Shown here: piece by piece, positions 1-9,800 of the stretch
Layout: the number at the start of each line of letters is the position of its first letter
How positions within the stretch are numbered: the first letter of the stretch is position 1
Assembly (NCBI RefSeq): GCF_033958435.1
Contig: NC_134137.1
Location: 318,679,501-318,743,500, forward strand
From: Carettochelys insculpta
Taxonomy: Eukaryota > Chordata > Testudines > Carettochelyidae
Reading direction: 5' to 3'
DNA length: 64,000 nucleotides
The notes under the pieces: generated by a model
The model's database searches: none
What the model was told of the DNA's origin: nothing
The model's input: the letters and a program-made list of their open reading frames with translations, nothing else
Made by a program: the position numbers and the translations under genes

Positions 1-880
1 CTCTGGGACTATAGTAATAGGGGGGTCATACAAACATCATAGACAGTTTCTGAGGCATAAATAAAGCTTTGTAAACAATATAGCGATGCAGAACGGCTAA
101 CAATGAATAATGCATTTTTGCGTATGAAATTTTGGACGAATTATTCATACAAAAAGCTTATGAAAAATTCAAGATTTGCAAACACTTTGTGTATACAACA
201 TGCCTTTTGAAGAGCAACAAGCCAGGATGCTGCTTTTAGTCCACAAAATATTCACTAATCCATTTTGTATTTTTTTGGCCCCAAATGTCCATTGATCTAC
301 ATACCAATGCCCACCTCTGGCCAAAGATACTGAGATACTAAGATGGTTATAAGCATAATGGGGATAACCCAAATGGGGACTTCTAATTAGATTACTGCGT
401 TTCAGATTTGTGATATGTTCTAGAGTTAGGGTAACCGTATTTCCCTATGCCAGTTACAGGACACTTGCTAAAATTGCTCAGACTTGCACGAGCGCAATGG
501 AAATCAGTCAGAACTATGCAGTACAAAAGTTTGAAATAACAGTGTTTACTGAGCACTCATTAAAAAGACATACAATAGTTTTATAACTAATAATAGGTAA
601 AAAAATTAAAAATATTATTTGCAAGTAAGTGGCCCCTGCTCTTTAGAATGGCCTGCCTTGTCTTTATCTTGCCATCCTCCAGTATGGGATGCTTCTTGTA
701 GACTGCATTTTACTGCCCTATTGTAGTCCCTGTGTGTGCAGGCCTCAGTTTCCCCAGGCACTTCACCACATATCCAGGCCCACAGGAGGTTAATCTGGTC
801 TCACTTTGCCCCATGGGCTCCAGAGGCTTCTTCTGCAGAGGGACCACATGGGGAATGGAGGATTAAGCCTTGCCACTCCC
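1..880. other. unassigned non-coding sequence
   Basis: AT-rich sequence with no repeat or gene that I recognise. The only open frame (minus, 169-372) is short and has no known motif. From about 720 the base composition turns GC-rich, leading into the tandem repeat that follows. Confidence 0.4.
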
Positions 881-1440
881 AGTTGTTGCCCTGCAGTGGG
901 GACTGGATGGGGAGTTCCTGCCCTGCAGTGGTGGCCTTGGGCATAGTGGCTGCTGCTTCTCAGCTACAGCCTCCATGCCTGTGGGGGTCCTTCCTGACTA
1001 GGCGCAGGGGTGTGGCTGCCCAGCCATGGGGCACCAGGAATGCAGTCTAGCAGAGAAGGGGGCTCACTGCACAGGAGCTGCCCCAAGCAATGGGGCTACT
1101 GCTCCAGGGGGAGGGGATGGTGGGCTCCTCCACAGTAGCCCCCACTTACAGGCACCCTGGGTGTTCCACATTGTGGGGTGCTGGGAATTGGCTGCCCCCT
1201 TGCTGCAGGGGAGCCCCCCCAAGCTCCAGGGGCTCTTGCCCTGTGGGAGGGATGTTCCCCAGCTGCCCATGCCATGTGGCACCAGGAATGGGGATGCAGC
1301 TGCGTGGGTGTAGCTCCTGGCTACCCCAAAACATGGAGAGCCAGGAACTGGGCTGCAGCCCTGCTGGTGCAGCTTCCAGCTGCCCAAAGCCGTGGTGACC
1401 TGGGAACAGGGCTGCAGCCCTACTGTGGGCTGGGAGGTGG
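881..1440. repeat. degenerate GC-rich tandem repeat, about 60-bp period
   Basis: Related blocks of the form GCTGCCC..CATG(G)..CACCAGGAA..GGGCTGCAGC recur near 1015, 1078, 1260, 1318 and 1377, with spacing of about 58-63 bp where clean. The units are diverged by eye. Overlapping open frames on both strands in this block follow from the repeat and its GC content and are not read as genes. Confidence 0.45.
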
Positions 1441-3350
1441 TCCTCCATGGCTGGAGGGGCAGCTGACTGGGGCAACGGGTCCTATTAAAATCTTGAAAAG
1501 AGCTGTGGGGGACATACACTACCCCCCTCCTCAACATACCCTGACTACCCCATGCCACAGCCCCTGCTGGCTCCCTCTCCTGCTGCTGCCTGCACACCTG
1601 GCTGGTCAGTACCTGTGATACACGCTCTCTGGCCAGCACCTGGAACCTGCAGCTGCTCAACAGGGGGCGTGAATATGAGACAATTAGCCCTATTGTTAAA
1701 ATAAGTTGGGACGCCTTCCTGACTCCTGAAATATGGGACTGTCCCAGCCAAAAGGGGACAGATGGTCACGTTTCTTAGACTGATCTCAGTAGAACTTATC
1801 ATACAAGCTTTTGGCAATCTAATACACCTTCTGTTTTCTGTAGACTTGATACCTTGTTCTTCCTAAGCAGAAATACAAATGTTAACTTGACATTTATATT
1901 TCTAACTTTTAACCTGAAACAGTCTTTAATTCTGGTAATGAGAAAAGATATTAAACTGTTTCTCCCTGCATGGGCTAGTGCAGTAACAATGTGTTAGTAG
2001 GCACTGTGGCTGCAAATTAAACCCTAATTTTCCTGCTAGCAGGGAATGATTCAAGCAGGAATATGTGGGAAAGCTCATATAATCTGGTGGTTAAAATACA
2101 GTGCAGCTGAATAACAGACAGTATCTTAGAAATGGAACTCCTCTTGGTTACAAAGTGCAATTACTATTTTAACACATGATGCAATGAAATTCACATCCTT
2201 AACACAAAAGTTTGTATTTGTAAGCACTGAAGTCCCATGGTAGGGTGACAGTTGGTGGCAGCAATAATTAACTACCACAGCAATTACCGTTTCTCACCGC
2301 TTACTGCTTTATTTCTTTCATACTTATGTCACTTGGGTCTGTCCCATTTAGAATTGTAATGGATATTGTTACAACAGGATCCACTGCGTGTGGATTTGGT
2401 ATAGAGGAAAGAAGCTATGGGATGCAAATGACATTAAGCCGACTCACTTTGTAAATACAGAAGAGACGCAATCTGAAGAGGGAATAACTGTTGTGTTTGA
2501 TGTTGCACTAAGCTGTTAATACTGCACTCGTGAGATCAAACCACTCATATATCTCTCTTTGGGTTGGTCTAAAGTCTACTGACATCCAGAGCTAGTCCTA
2601 ACTAATTGGCAGCCCCAGACAAATGGGAGCCACTGGGCGGGGAGGAGGGCGGCGGGTGCACCCTTCTGGTGGGTGCGCCCTTCCACAGGCCCTGCTGCAC
2701 CCCTGGCCACCCCACAGTGTGCCCCAGCTGCCAGGCTGCTCAACTGCAGCCCTGCCCCTCCCCCCGTCCTCATGAAGCAAGTGCTCGCTGGCCATTTCAG
2801 TGCCCCCTTGAAATTGGCAGCCCTGGGTGACTGCCCTGCTTGCCCACCCCTAGGACCGATGTTTCTGACTCAGTGGAAATGTGGTTCAGGAGAATGCATG
2901 TATATATGCGCAAAGCCATGACTGCGTGTGAAGCAGTGGATTACACGTGTATCAGATATAACTAAGAAAAAGCTAATATTTAAAAACTTCTGGATCACAC
3001 TTGCCCAATCAACCTTGTCCGGTTAGCAAAACATTACTAAGAAGAGTTAGCCACACCTATGAATATCTGACACATTTGAAATGTAATAGAAATCCATGTA
3101 TTTTAATCATAGAACATCTTACAAGCCTGTTTACAAGTAACAATTCCTTACTTTGAGATAACATTTTTGCATTAATATAATTCTGTGAGCATTAGGGATA
3201 GCAATTACTATGCTGCTAGTACAGTGTGGTGGATTTCTGTTTGTTTGTTTGTTTTTCCTCCTCACATGACTGATATCTTGGCATTAAAGGATGCAATAGT
3301 GTAAACCAGATGCTCAATGTTACAGATTCCCCTGGATTTTCTGACTTTCA
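1441..3350. other. unassigned sequence with a GC-rich patch
   Basis: Mostly unremarkable AT-rich sequence. A GC-rich patch at about 2595-2860 resembles the wording of other GC-rich repeats in the window, but I cannot place it in a family. A short (GTTT)n run lies at 3236-3255. Confidence 0.35.
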
Positions 3351-3786
3351 GGCTGTGGGCATGTTACCACCCCTCCCTTTCAGAAGGGTTATACTAATAA
3401 GGGAGTTCAGAAGATGCTAATGAGGCACTGATGTGAATATGCAGTGTCTCATTAGCATAAAGGTGGCCGCGTGCAATTCGAAAGTGCCACTTTTGGAATG
3501 CCACTGCCTGTGTAGACAGGGGCCTTTCAAAATGACCCCCTGACTTCAAAAGCCCCTTCTTCCTAAAACCAAATGGGAAGAAGGGGCTTTCAAAGTCAGA
3601 AGGTCCTTTCGAAAGGCCCTTGGCGCCACAGGCAGCGTGAGTTCCAAAAGCAGCAGTTTCGCATTATGTGCAGATGCCATTATGCTAATGAGACACTGTA
3701 TATTCATGTCAGTGCTTCATTAGCATCTTCCAAACTCCCTCATTAACATACCCCTTCCAAAAGGGAGGGGCAGTGTGGCCAGAGCC
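3351..3786. mobile_element. palindromic Harbinger-type MITE (436 bp)
   Basis: The two halves are inverted copies of each other. The left end GGCTGTGGGCATGTTACCAC pairs with the reverse complement of the right end, which begins GGCTCTGGCCACACTGCCCC. Inner arms share CTAATGAGRCACTG and the AAGAAGGGGCTTT block around a centre near 3570. A 3-bp direct repeat TCA flanks it (3348-3350 and 3787-3789). It has no coding capacity. The ends resemble those of the other GGCTATGTCTACACT-type elements here, but diverge more, suggesting an older copy. Confidence 0.75.
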
Positions 3787-3789
3787 TCA

Positions 3790-4719
3790 GTGTTGTAACG
3801 ATGATCTCTTCAATGCCATTGTCCCCAAATGCATTATTTAATAACCTGCCTTAAAACTGATTAGGACAAAGGTAAAAATAATCCAGTACATTTGTTTATA
3901 TTCTGTGCAATTTTGTTTAATTCTCAATAGTTCTACCCTTGTTCAAAATATGTAATATTCTAATAAAAGGATTTGATATGTACATTAGTTTATAATTTGT
4001 ATGCATGATACACCATTTACTTCTGGAAAACAGAAAGTCTCCTAAAGAAACTAGGCAAAATTAATAAATTGTAAGTTCTTTCAGTGCCACCTGTTGGCCG
4101 ATAGCTCACTTTTTCAGCAATAAGCAACAGCTTTGTAATTTTGGGTAATGACCAGGAAGAGACTCACTAATACTAGTTTGTGTTTCAGCAGAAGCCAAAG
4201 GTTCTAGTCAGGATCAGCATTACACTTTCTACAAAAATAAGAAAATGTCAGTCCTCGTGCTGAAGAGCTCACAGATGACTGCCCCAACCCTTCAAAGAGA
4301 ACAACAAGGTTACACTGTCTGCAAGACACACTGTGGGTTCAGAAGCCCACAAGATTTACAAGAAGAAGCTTGCTGATCTGCTAGTTTGAACATAAGCTCT
4401 CCTCATCTGTTGCTTGTTTGGCCTTGCTTTGTGTTTTGTCAAAGTTAAAATATGAACTGTTCTCAATATTTATAGGTGATAAGACCAGAAGGAACCACTG
4501 TTATCACCTGTTTCACCTGGATAGCTCAGGAGGCTTTGGTGCTGTTGAACGCAAATTCAGTGATGTGACCGAACCGAGATTCTCACCTTAATTTGGCTCC
4601 TAGACTGAATGCTAGCCTTAAAAAAATTCTGGATCAGGATTAAAATGTGACCTTCTGAGCCCCTCCGTAGTACCCATTACTAAAATGACAGTGAGAACCT
4701 GCAGAGCATTAGGTATGTG
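3790..4719. other. unassigned sequence
   Basis: AT-rich, no supported gene, no repeat recognised. Confidence 0.4.
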
Positions 4720-5574
4720 GAGAAGAAACTACTAAGAGGGAACAGAATTCTATAAAATCATAACTGGTGTGGAGAAAACAAACAAGTGTTATTTTCTGTG
4801 TCTTATAACGCAAGAACCAGAGGTCACCAAATGAAATTAATAGGAAGCCAATTAAAACAAACAAAAGGAAGCATTTCTTCACACAATGCACAGGCAACCC
4901 ATGGAACTCCTTGTCAGAAGATATTGGGAAGACCAGGTCTATATCAGGTTTCCAAAAAGAGCTAGGTACATTGTTGGTGTATAGGTACCAGAAGCTGGGA
5001 ATGAGTGATGGGGATGGATCACTTGGTGGTTATTTATTGTGTTCTTTCCCTCTGGGGCACCTGGCATTGGCCACTATGGCTATGTCTGCACTACAGAAAG
5101 CTTTTGAAAGAAATTCTGGAAGATCTCCTCCAAGAATAACTTCTTTTGAAAGAGAGCATCCACATACGAAAAAGCAGATTGAAAGATCAATCTGTTCTTT
5201 TGATAGCATCCACACAGCCCCCGCTCTTTTGAAAGAACATGATAGGGATTGAAAAATCAGGCCTCATGAGGCCTGCTCTTTTAAAAAAGAAGACCTACAG
5301 AACATCTACATGTTTTTTTCTAAAGAAGCTTTCAAAAGGAGGTGCTCTTTCTGATCTGGGAGTGGAAGTGGACTTCCAGAAGAAGAGACACATTCTTTTG
5401 ATTTAGGGTCAAAAGAGCATATTTTGTGTGTAGACGCTCCATATGTTATTTTGGAAAAGGTCTGGATTTTCCAAAAGAACTTGCTAGTATAAATGCAGTC
5501 TATATGAAGACAGGCTATTGGGCTATAGGAACCTCTGGTGTGACCCATAATGTCTATTCTGTTGTTCTTATCTT
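4720..5574 (+). mobile_element. CR1 LINE 3' end, 5'-truncated, split by a MITE
   Basis: The sequence follows the end of CR1 ORF2 and its 3' UTR as known from turtles: 'ATAAAATCATAACTGGTGTGG', then the stretch that encodes NxWNSLP-type C-terminal residues, then 'CTGGCATTGGCCACTAT'. It stops at 5077 and resumes at 5501 with 'GAAGACAGGCTATTGGGCTA' and the usual end 'TGACCCA...TTCTTAT'. The gap is exactly filled by the MITE described next. It is plus-oriented and lacks the reverse transcriptase core. Confidence 0.8.
5078..5500. mobile_element. Harbinger-type MITE (423 bp) inside CR1
   Basis: It is flanked by TAT (5075-5077 and 5501-5503). The left end GGCTATGTCTGCACTACAG pairs with the reverse complement of the right end, GACTGCATTTATACTAGC. 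The left half matches the right end of Harbinger element 3 (54535-54760) and the right half matches the left end of element 3 (51893-52130), both in reverse orientation. It is therefore an internal-deletion derivative of that family, with both long subterminal arms kept and no genes. Confidence 0.8.
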
Positions 5575-7429
5575 CAAAGAGCATGGTCATAAATAAACCA
5601 AAGAGAGCAAAGTTATCCTCTATAATGCAAGTTTTTGTGTGAGATAATCAAGAAGTAATGAGGAATTTTTCACTTGTGTCTCTTTTGTTGGAGTGCTCTC
5701 TGCTGGACTGGTTACTTTGCTATTCCCTTCCTTCAAACAATACAACCCTATTTCTATCCAGGCCTGCCGATGGGAGGGGACAAAGGGAACAACAGTCATG
5801 GGACCCAGCATTACAACAGGGTTCTGAGCTCTTCAAAGCTGCCTCCATTACTGTGGCTATGGCCAGAGCCCTGGACCGTTTAAGTCACCACCAGAACACT
5901 GCCTGGCATGCTCTGGGCAGCCCTGAGTGCTGGGGGTTGCAGTGCGCTATGGTCTGGCCAGTGCTGAGAAGGGCTGTCCGTTTCCAGCCCCCCACTTCTG
6001 ACTGAGACCATGCCCCATCCAGGGGTGTGGAACAGGGCCCCACCACCTTGTCCAGGGGCCCAGCGATGCTGTTGTCCCTGCTATTTCTATCTGTTGGGGT
6101 TTATACTCTTTTGCAGTGGTTACACAATTTATCTTAGAATCCCTTTTCTCCTGGGCCATATTCAAATGACTTATGATAACATTCTTAGCAAAAACCATAT
6201 CATTATTGTGATTAAACTCATCTAATAACAGCACCACTGCACAACAAAATGATCAACCTAGGAAAAAATTATCAGTAATCTTATTCAGCTTTTTTTTAGT
6301 GATGTTGCTTCTTCAAGTATTACAAATTTCATAGTAAATTACCTCCATATGATATAAACTGTGTTATTATTGTGTCAGACTTGGGTCTCAAATATGATCA
6401 TTATAGTTTTCTAGCACAAACAAATGTTTAGAAAGATCAGTCACTTGAAATCCCCAGAGCATTCCACAAGTATCCTGTGTCTCTGCAAGATGGCATCTGA
6501 GACCATGAAGCACAATACTACTTTCCTCGAACAATAGCCATTGTCTATTTCTAACTACAAACAGAATACAGTAATCTCTTTTAAACATTGCTCACATAGG
6601 ATGTTCTATTTCACTAATGGAGTGTGTTATCATACAGTATAACCACTGGTGTGTCAACTAAATACCCTTTATTATAGAATTCCTTATATTTCCTGGAATG
6701 AGAATATCCCACCCTGTTGCACATTACACAAATTAGGCTGAAGTATTATGTAATGGGTTTTTCCTTGTCTTAGACAGAACAGACACTGACTTTTTAAATT
6801 AAGAGCTTCATGACTCTGTGAGGTTCTGGCTGCAGCCCTACATTTATATGCTTTTAGAATATGATTAATTAGTTATGCTATTTTGTGGCTCCCTAGCTCC
6901 TGGTTTTGAGTCACAATCTGGTGCTTACATTTTACCAGACAGTTCTACTTGAATTGTGACCTTCAAAATTCTCTTAACAAAGCAAAACACATTTAGTAGC
7001 TAATCCTGAATATAGTATAAGAGTTGAGTTGAAATTACAGATTTTTAAAGTGATGTTTAAGCCCAGGAGCTGAACTAATCTGAGCTTGTTTTTTTCTTTT
7101 CCTTTATTTTCGGCAATTTCCATATTCCAAGTTTTCTGTGAGCATCACAAGAGCTATTTCTATCCCCCTGTACCCAGGACAGTTTTTTTTTTTTGGTTAC
7201 CATGTTAACCCATTGGTAATTTATAGAGTACATATTTCCAAGTGAAAGCCTTTGGGTTTGTTCTATATCATGATGTTGGATCAATAAGTATACTCGAAAA
7301 TGGAGGCATAAGATATTCAAAGGGTTAAATTGAAAAAAAGAGGTATTAAATTACAACCGAATGATCAGAATTAATATCCATGACATGTATGTTTAAAAGA
7401 ATATTTTGGGACATTGTGTTTTGATAAAA
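5575..7429. other. unassigned sequence
   Basis: No supported gene. A moderately GC-rich patch lies at 5760-6080. Open frames there on both strands lack recognisable domains. Confidence 0.4.
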
Positions 7430-7985
7430 ACAACGAGAAGCCAGATGCATCTGACAAAGTGGGTCTTTGCCCATGAAAGCTTATACTCCAAAAAAGTCTG
7501 TTAGGCTATGTCTACACTTGCATCCCTCTTTCAAAAGAGGAACACAAATGAGGGACATAAATGAAAATAAGGCACCGATTTACATCTCTCGTGCTTCATT
7601 TGCCTAATCTCTTTTTGGAAGAGATTCTTTTGAAAGAATAAAAAGCACCTTACACAGGGCTTTTTCAAAAATAAACCCTCATTTTCAAAAGACCCTTCGT
7701 CCTGAAACAAAATAGGAAGAAGGGGTCTTTCAAAGATGGGGTTTATTCTTGAGAAAGCCCCTTCAACACTGCTTTTTTTCTTTTGCAAGAATCTCTTCTG
7801 AAAAGAGATTATGCAAATAAACCATTAAATATGTAAATCGGTGCATCGTTTGCATTTTTATTTGCCTCATTTGCATTCCTGTTTTGAAAGAGGAATGCAA
7901 GTGTAGACATAGCATTAGTCTATAAGGTGTCACAGGACTTCTCATTGCTTTTGCAGATACAGACTAACACGGCTACCCCTCTGTT
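7430..7985 (+). mobile_element. Penelope-like element 3' end, split by a MITE
   Basis: 'CTGACAAAGTGGGTCTTTGC' and 'CATGAAAGCTTATACTCC' precede position 7503, and 'GTCTATAAGGTGTCACAGG' through 'ACTAACACGGCTACC' follow position 7917. Joined, these give the typical 3' end of vertebrate Penelope-like elements. The uninterrupted version is visible at 25033-25126. Only the terminal non-coding part is present. Confidence 0.75.
7504..7914. mobile_element. Harbinger-type MITE (411 bp) inside a Penelope fragment
   Basis: Terminal inverted repeats are GGCTATGTCTACACTTGCAT on the left and, reversed, TGCTATGTCTACACTTGCAT on the right: one mismatch in 20. TTA is duplicated on both sides (7501-7503 and 7915-7917), the classic PIF/Harbinger target duplication. 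Arms contain the AAATGAGG..ATTTGCAT pattern and GAAGAAGGGGTCTTTC around the centre near 7710. It has no coding capacity. Related right halves lie at about 30600 and 35655. Confidence 0.88.
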
Positions 7986-9402
7986 ATTTGTGTTTTGATG
8001 GATGATAGTAACTGTGTTCTTATTACTGTATGTCTCATACAGATTTATATATGTTCATTTAAGTCCACCTAGGTTTGCAAAATAAATGATGCTCAATGTA
8101 AATATATACAATATGGCAATGCAATTTTTTTCAAATTCTTTCTGTTCTTGTTTGAAATTGCTTCTAAACCTCTTGAGTACCGCTAGAGGCATTGGTCGCT
8201 GATGTGTTACTTTAGTGGCAGGTTGTACAGTATGTGTGTGTCTTGGTGCCATTATAATGACAACTAGCTGTATATACTATAAACTATGCCCAGGAGCACT
8301 TTAAAGTAGGCATAGTTGGTCTAAGTGGCAGTCTATTTCCAAGTGCAAAATGGTAGGAAAAAAATTATTACCTAAGATAGGGAAAAAAGATCACTTCAGA
8401 GCTTTTCAGAAGAGTAGCAAGTTTATTGAAATACTATGTAACACTATGTTATCACATAGCAGTGCTCTTAGGAGACTTCCTGCTACTCTATCAATGCTTT
8501 TTGGACATGAATATGGTGTTTAATAATTACTGCACAGAACTCTTACAGAGAACATGGAGTTGAAAAATTCTCTTCTTAGGTTTGTATGCTGGTTTATTTA
8601 AATACATCATTTGAAGGAGAGAGGGGAAAAACCTAGGGAAAGCTCAAAACAGATCTGAGGGAAAAACAAATATTCTTAACTAAAAGTGTCTTAACTATCA
8701 TCCAGGTTGTTTGATGTTTATTTTATCTTTCTATGATAGAATGCATGAAGGAGAGTATCATGTTACCATCTTGAAAGAAACTAATTTAAATATGACTACA
8801 TGTCTTAAGTGTATAACTTAAAACTCTATAGTATAAAACATTAATTTTATTTTAATTAAATAATCATGGAATTCTGTATCTAAACCTCTCATTTTTAGTC
8901 CTGTATTTTTCAATAAGACAATGTAAACATGCTGAAAGAAATCTCTATATTTTGGTATCAGCAAAATCAAGGAAATAAATACCCCTTGTCCTATGTGTAA
9001 AGTTGAAAGTGCAATGCATTTCTCTAGAGAGGTTAACTCTTTAGGTTTCATTGGAGCTGAAGATTTTATCATAATCAGAATTACAGAAATGAATCTAACT
9101 CTAAATGTAACTTACCAGAAAATTTGCAAGGCACAAGAACATAACAGCTGTCTGAATCTGACAAATTCACAGTACGATGCCCTATGAAATAGGTTCGTTA
9201 AAGGAAAAATCAAAGGCAGGTTATCTGCTTTGTTATTTTATCCTGATCTTACGTTAGGACACGAAAAGTATGGCGTGGATCCTAACTGATGGAAATCAAT
9301 GAAGCCTCTCTCTCAAGCCATCACATGGTCAGGAACTTGGTAATATTTGGTTGATTAATCGAGGGGAACTCCTAAAATGATGAATCAGAATTCTGCTTAT
9401 TA
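7986..9402. other. unassigned AT-rich sequence
   Basis: No supported gene or repeat. Confidence 0.4.
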
Positions 9403-9800
9403 GCTGTTTCTACGCTATAGAGTTTTCTTGACAAAACTAGGGTTTTGTCTGGATCCCTGGCTTTGTCTGGGCTGAGCTGGAGATCCGGGATCTCCTCGGC
9501 CTCTGGGCTGAGAGTGGGTGCTCCTTGACCTGGCAGCCAAAAGGTGGAATATCCTGGGCTACAGCCAGGTTGCCACCGCCCTAGTGGTGTGAGGACACCC
9601 TGCCTGGATCATGTAGCAGATTCAAGCAAAAATAAAGAACTCTGACAGGGCTATACCGGGGCCTAGGATGCTGCCTGTCAGTTGGGGCATGCTGGGAAAG
9701 CTGCCAATACCATGAGGAGCTGCATAAGCTCCTCCGAGCAGAGGACACCTTCCCTCCTGCAAGCACCCTAGACACAGCTGAAGAGGGCCTCCCCAAAGCC
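9403..9800 (+). mobile_element. left end of a decayed Harbinger-like element
   Basis: GCTGTTTCTACGCTATAG at 9403 resembles the GGCTATGTCTACACTA ends of the other elements and follows a TTA. A Myb/SANT-like gene remnant starts about 60 bp inside and reads inward, as in the unit at 60814. I could not find the opposite end or a transposase, so the right boundary is set only by the gene remnant. Confidence 0.45.
9465..9780 (+). pseudogene. Myb/SANT-like DNA-binding domain protein, decayed
   Basis: The plus strand encodes AELEIRDLLGLWAE near the start, matching the W/E..I.DLLGLWGEE opening of the Myb/SANT-like domain in the copy at 48953-49366. KNKEL*QGYTGA follows, corresponding to KVKELRQGYARA, and then in a shifted frame CQYHEELHKLLRAEDT, corresponding to CPFYRELRAIVG. 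At least two stops (both at Arg-type codons) and at least one frameshift break it. Such proteins bind transposon ends in PIF/Harbinger systems. It is certainly non-functional as read. The alternative, a trihelix-type host paralogue, is less likely given the adjacent transposon-like end. Confidence 0.6.

Noticed and set aside
169..372. 67-codon minus-strand open frame
   Set aside because: Too short, no recognised motif and no context. I could not support an assignment to a retroviral or other family.
736..1660. Several overlapping open frames of 90-198 codons on both strands
   Set aside because: They lie in a degenerate GC-rich tandem repeat, have no domain, and exist in many frames at once.
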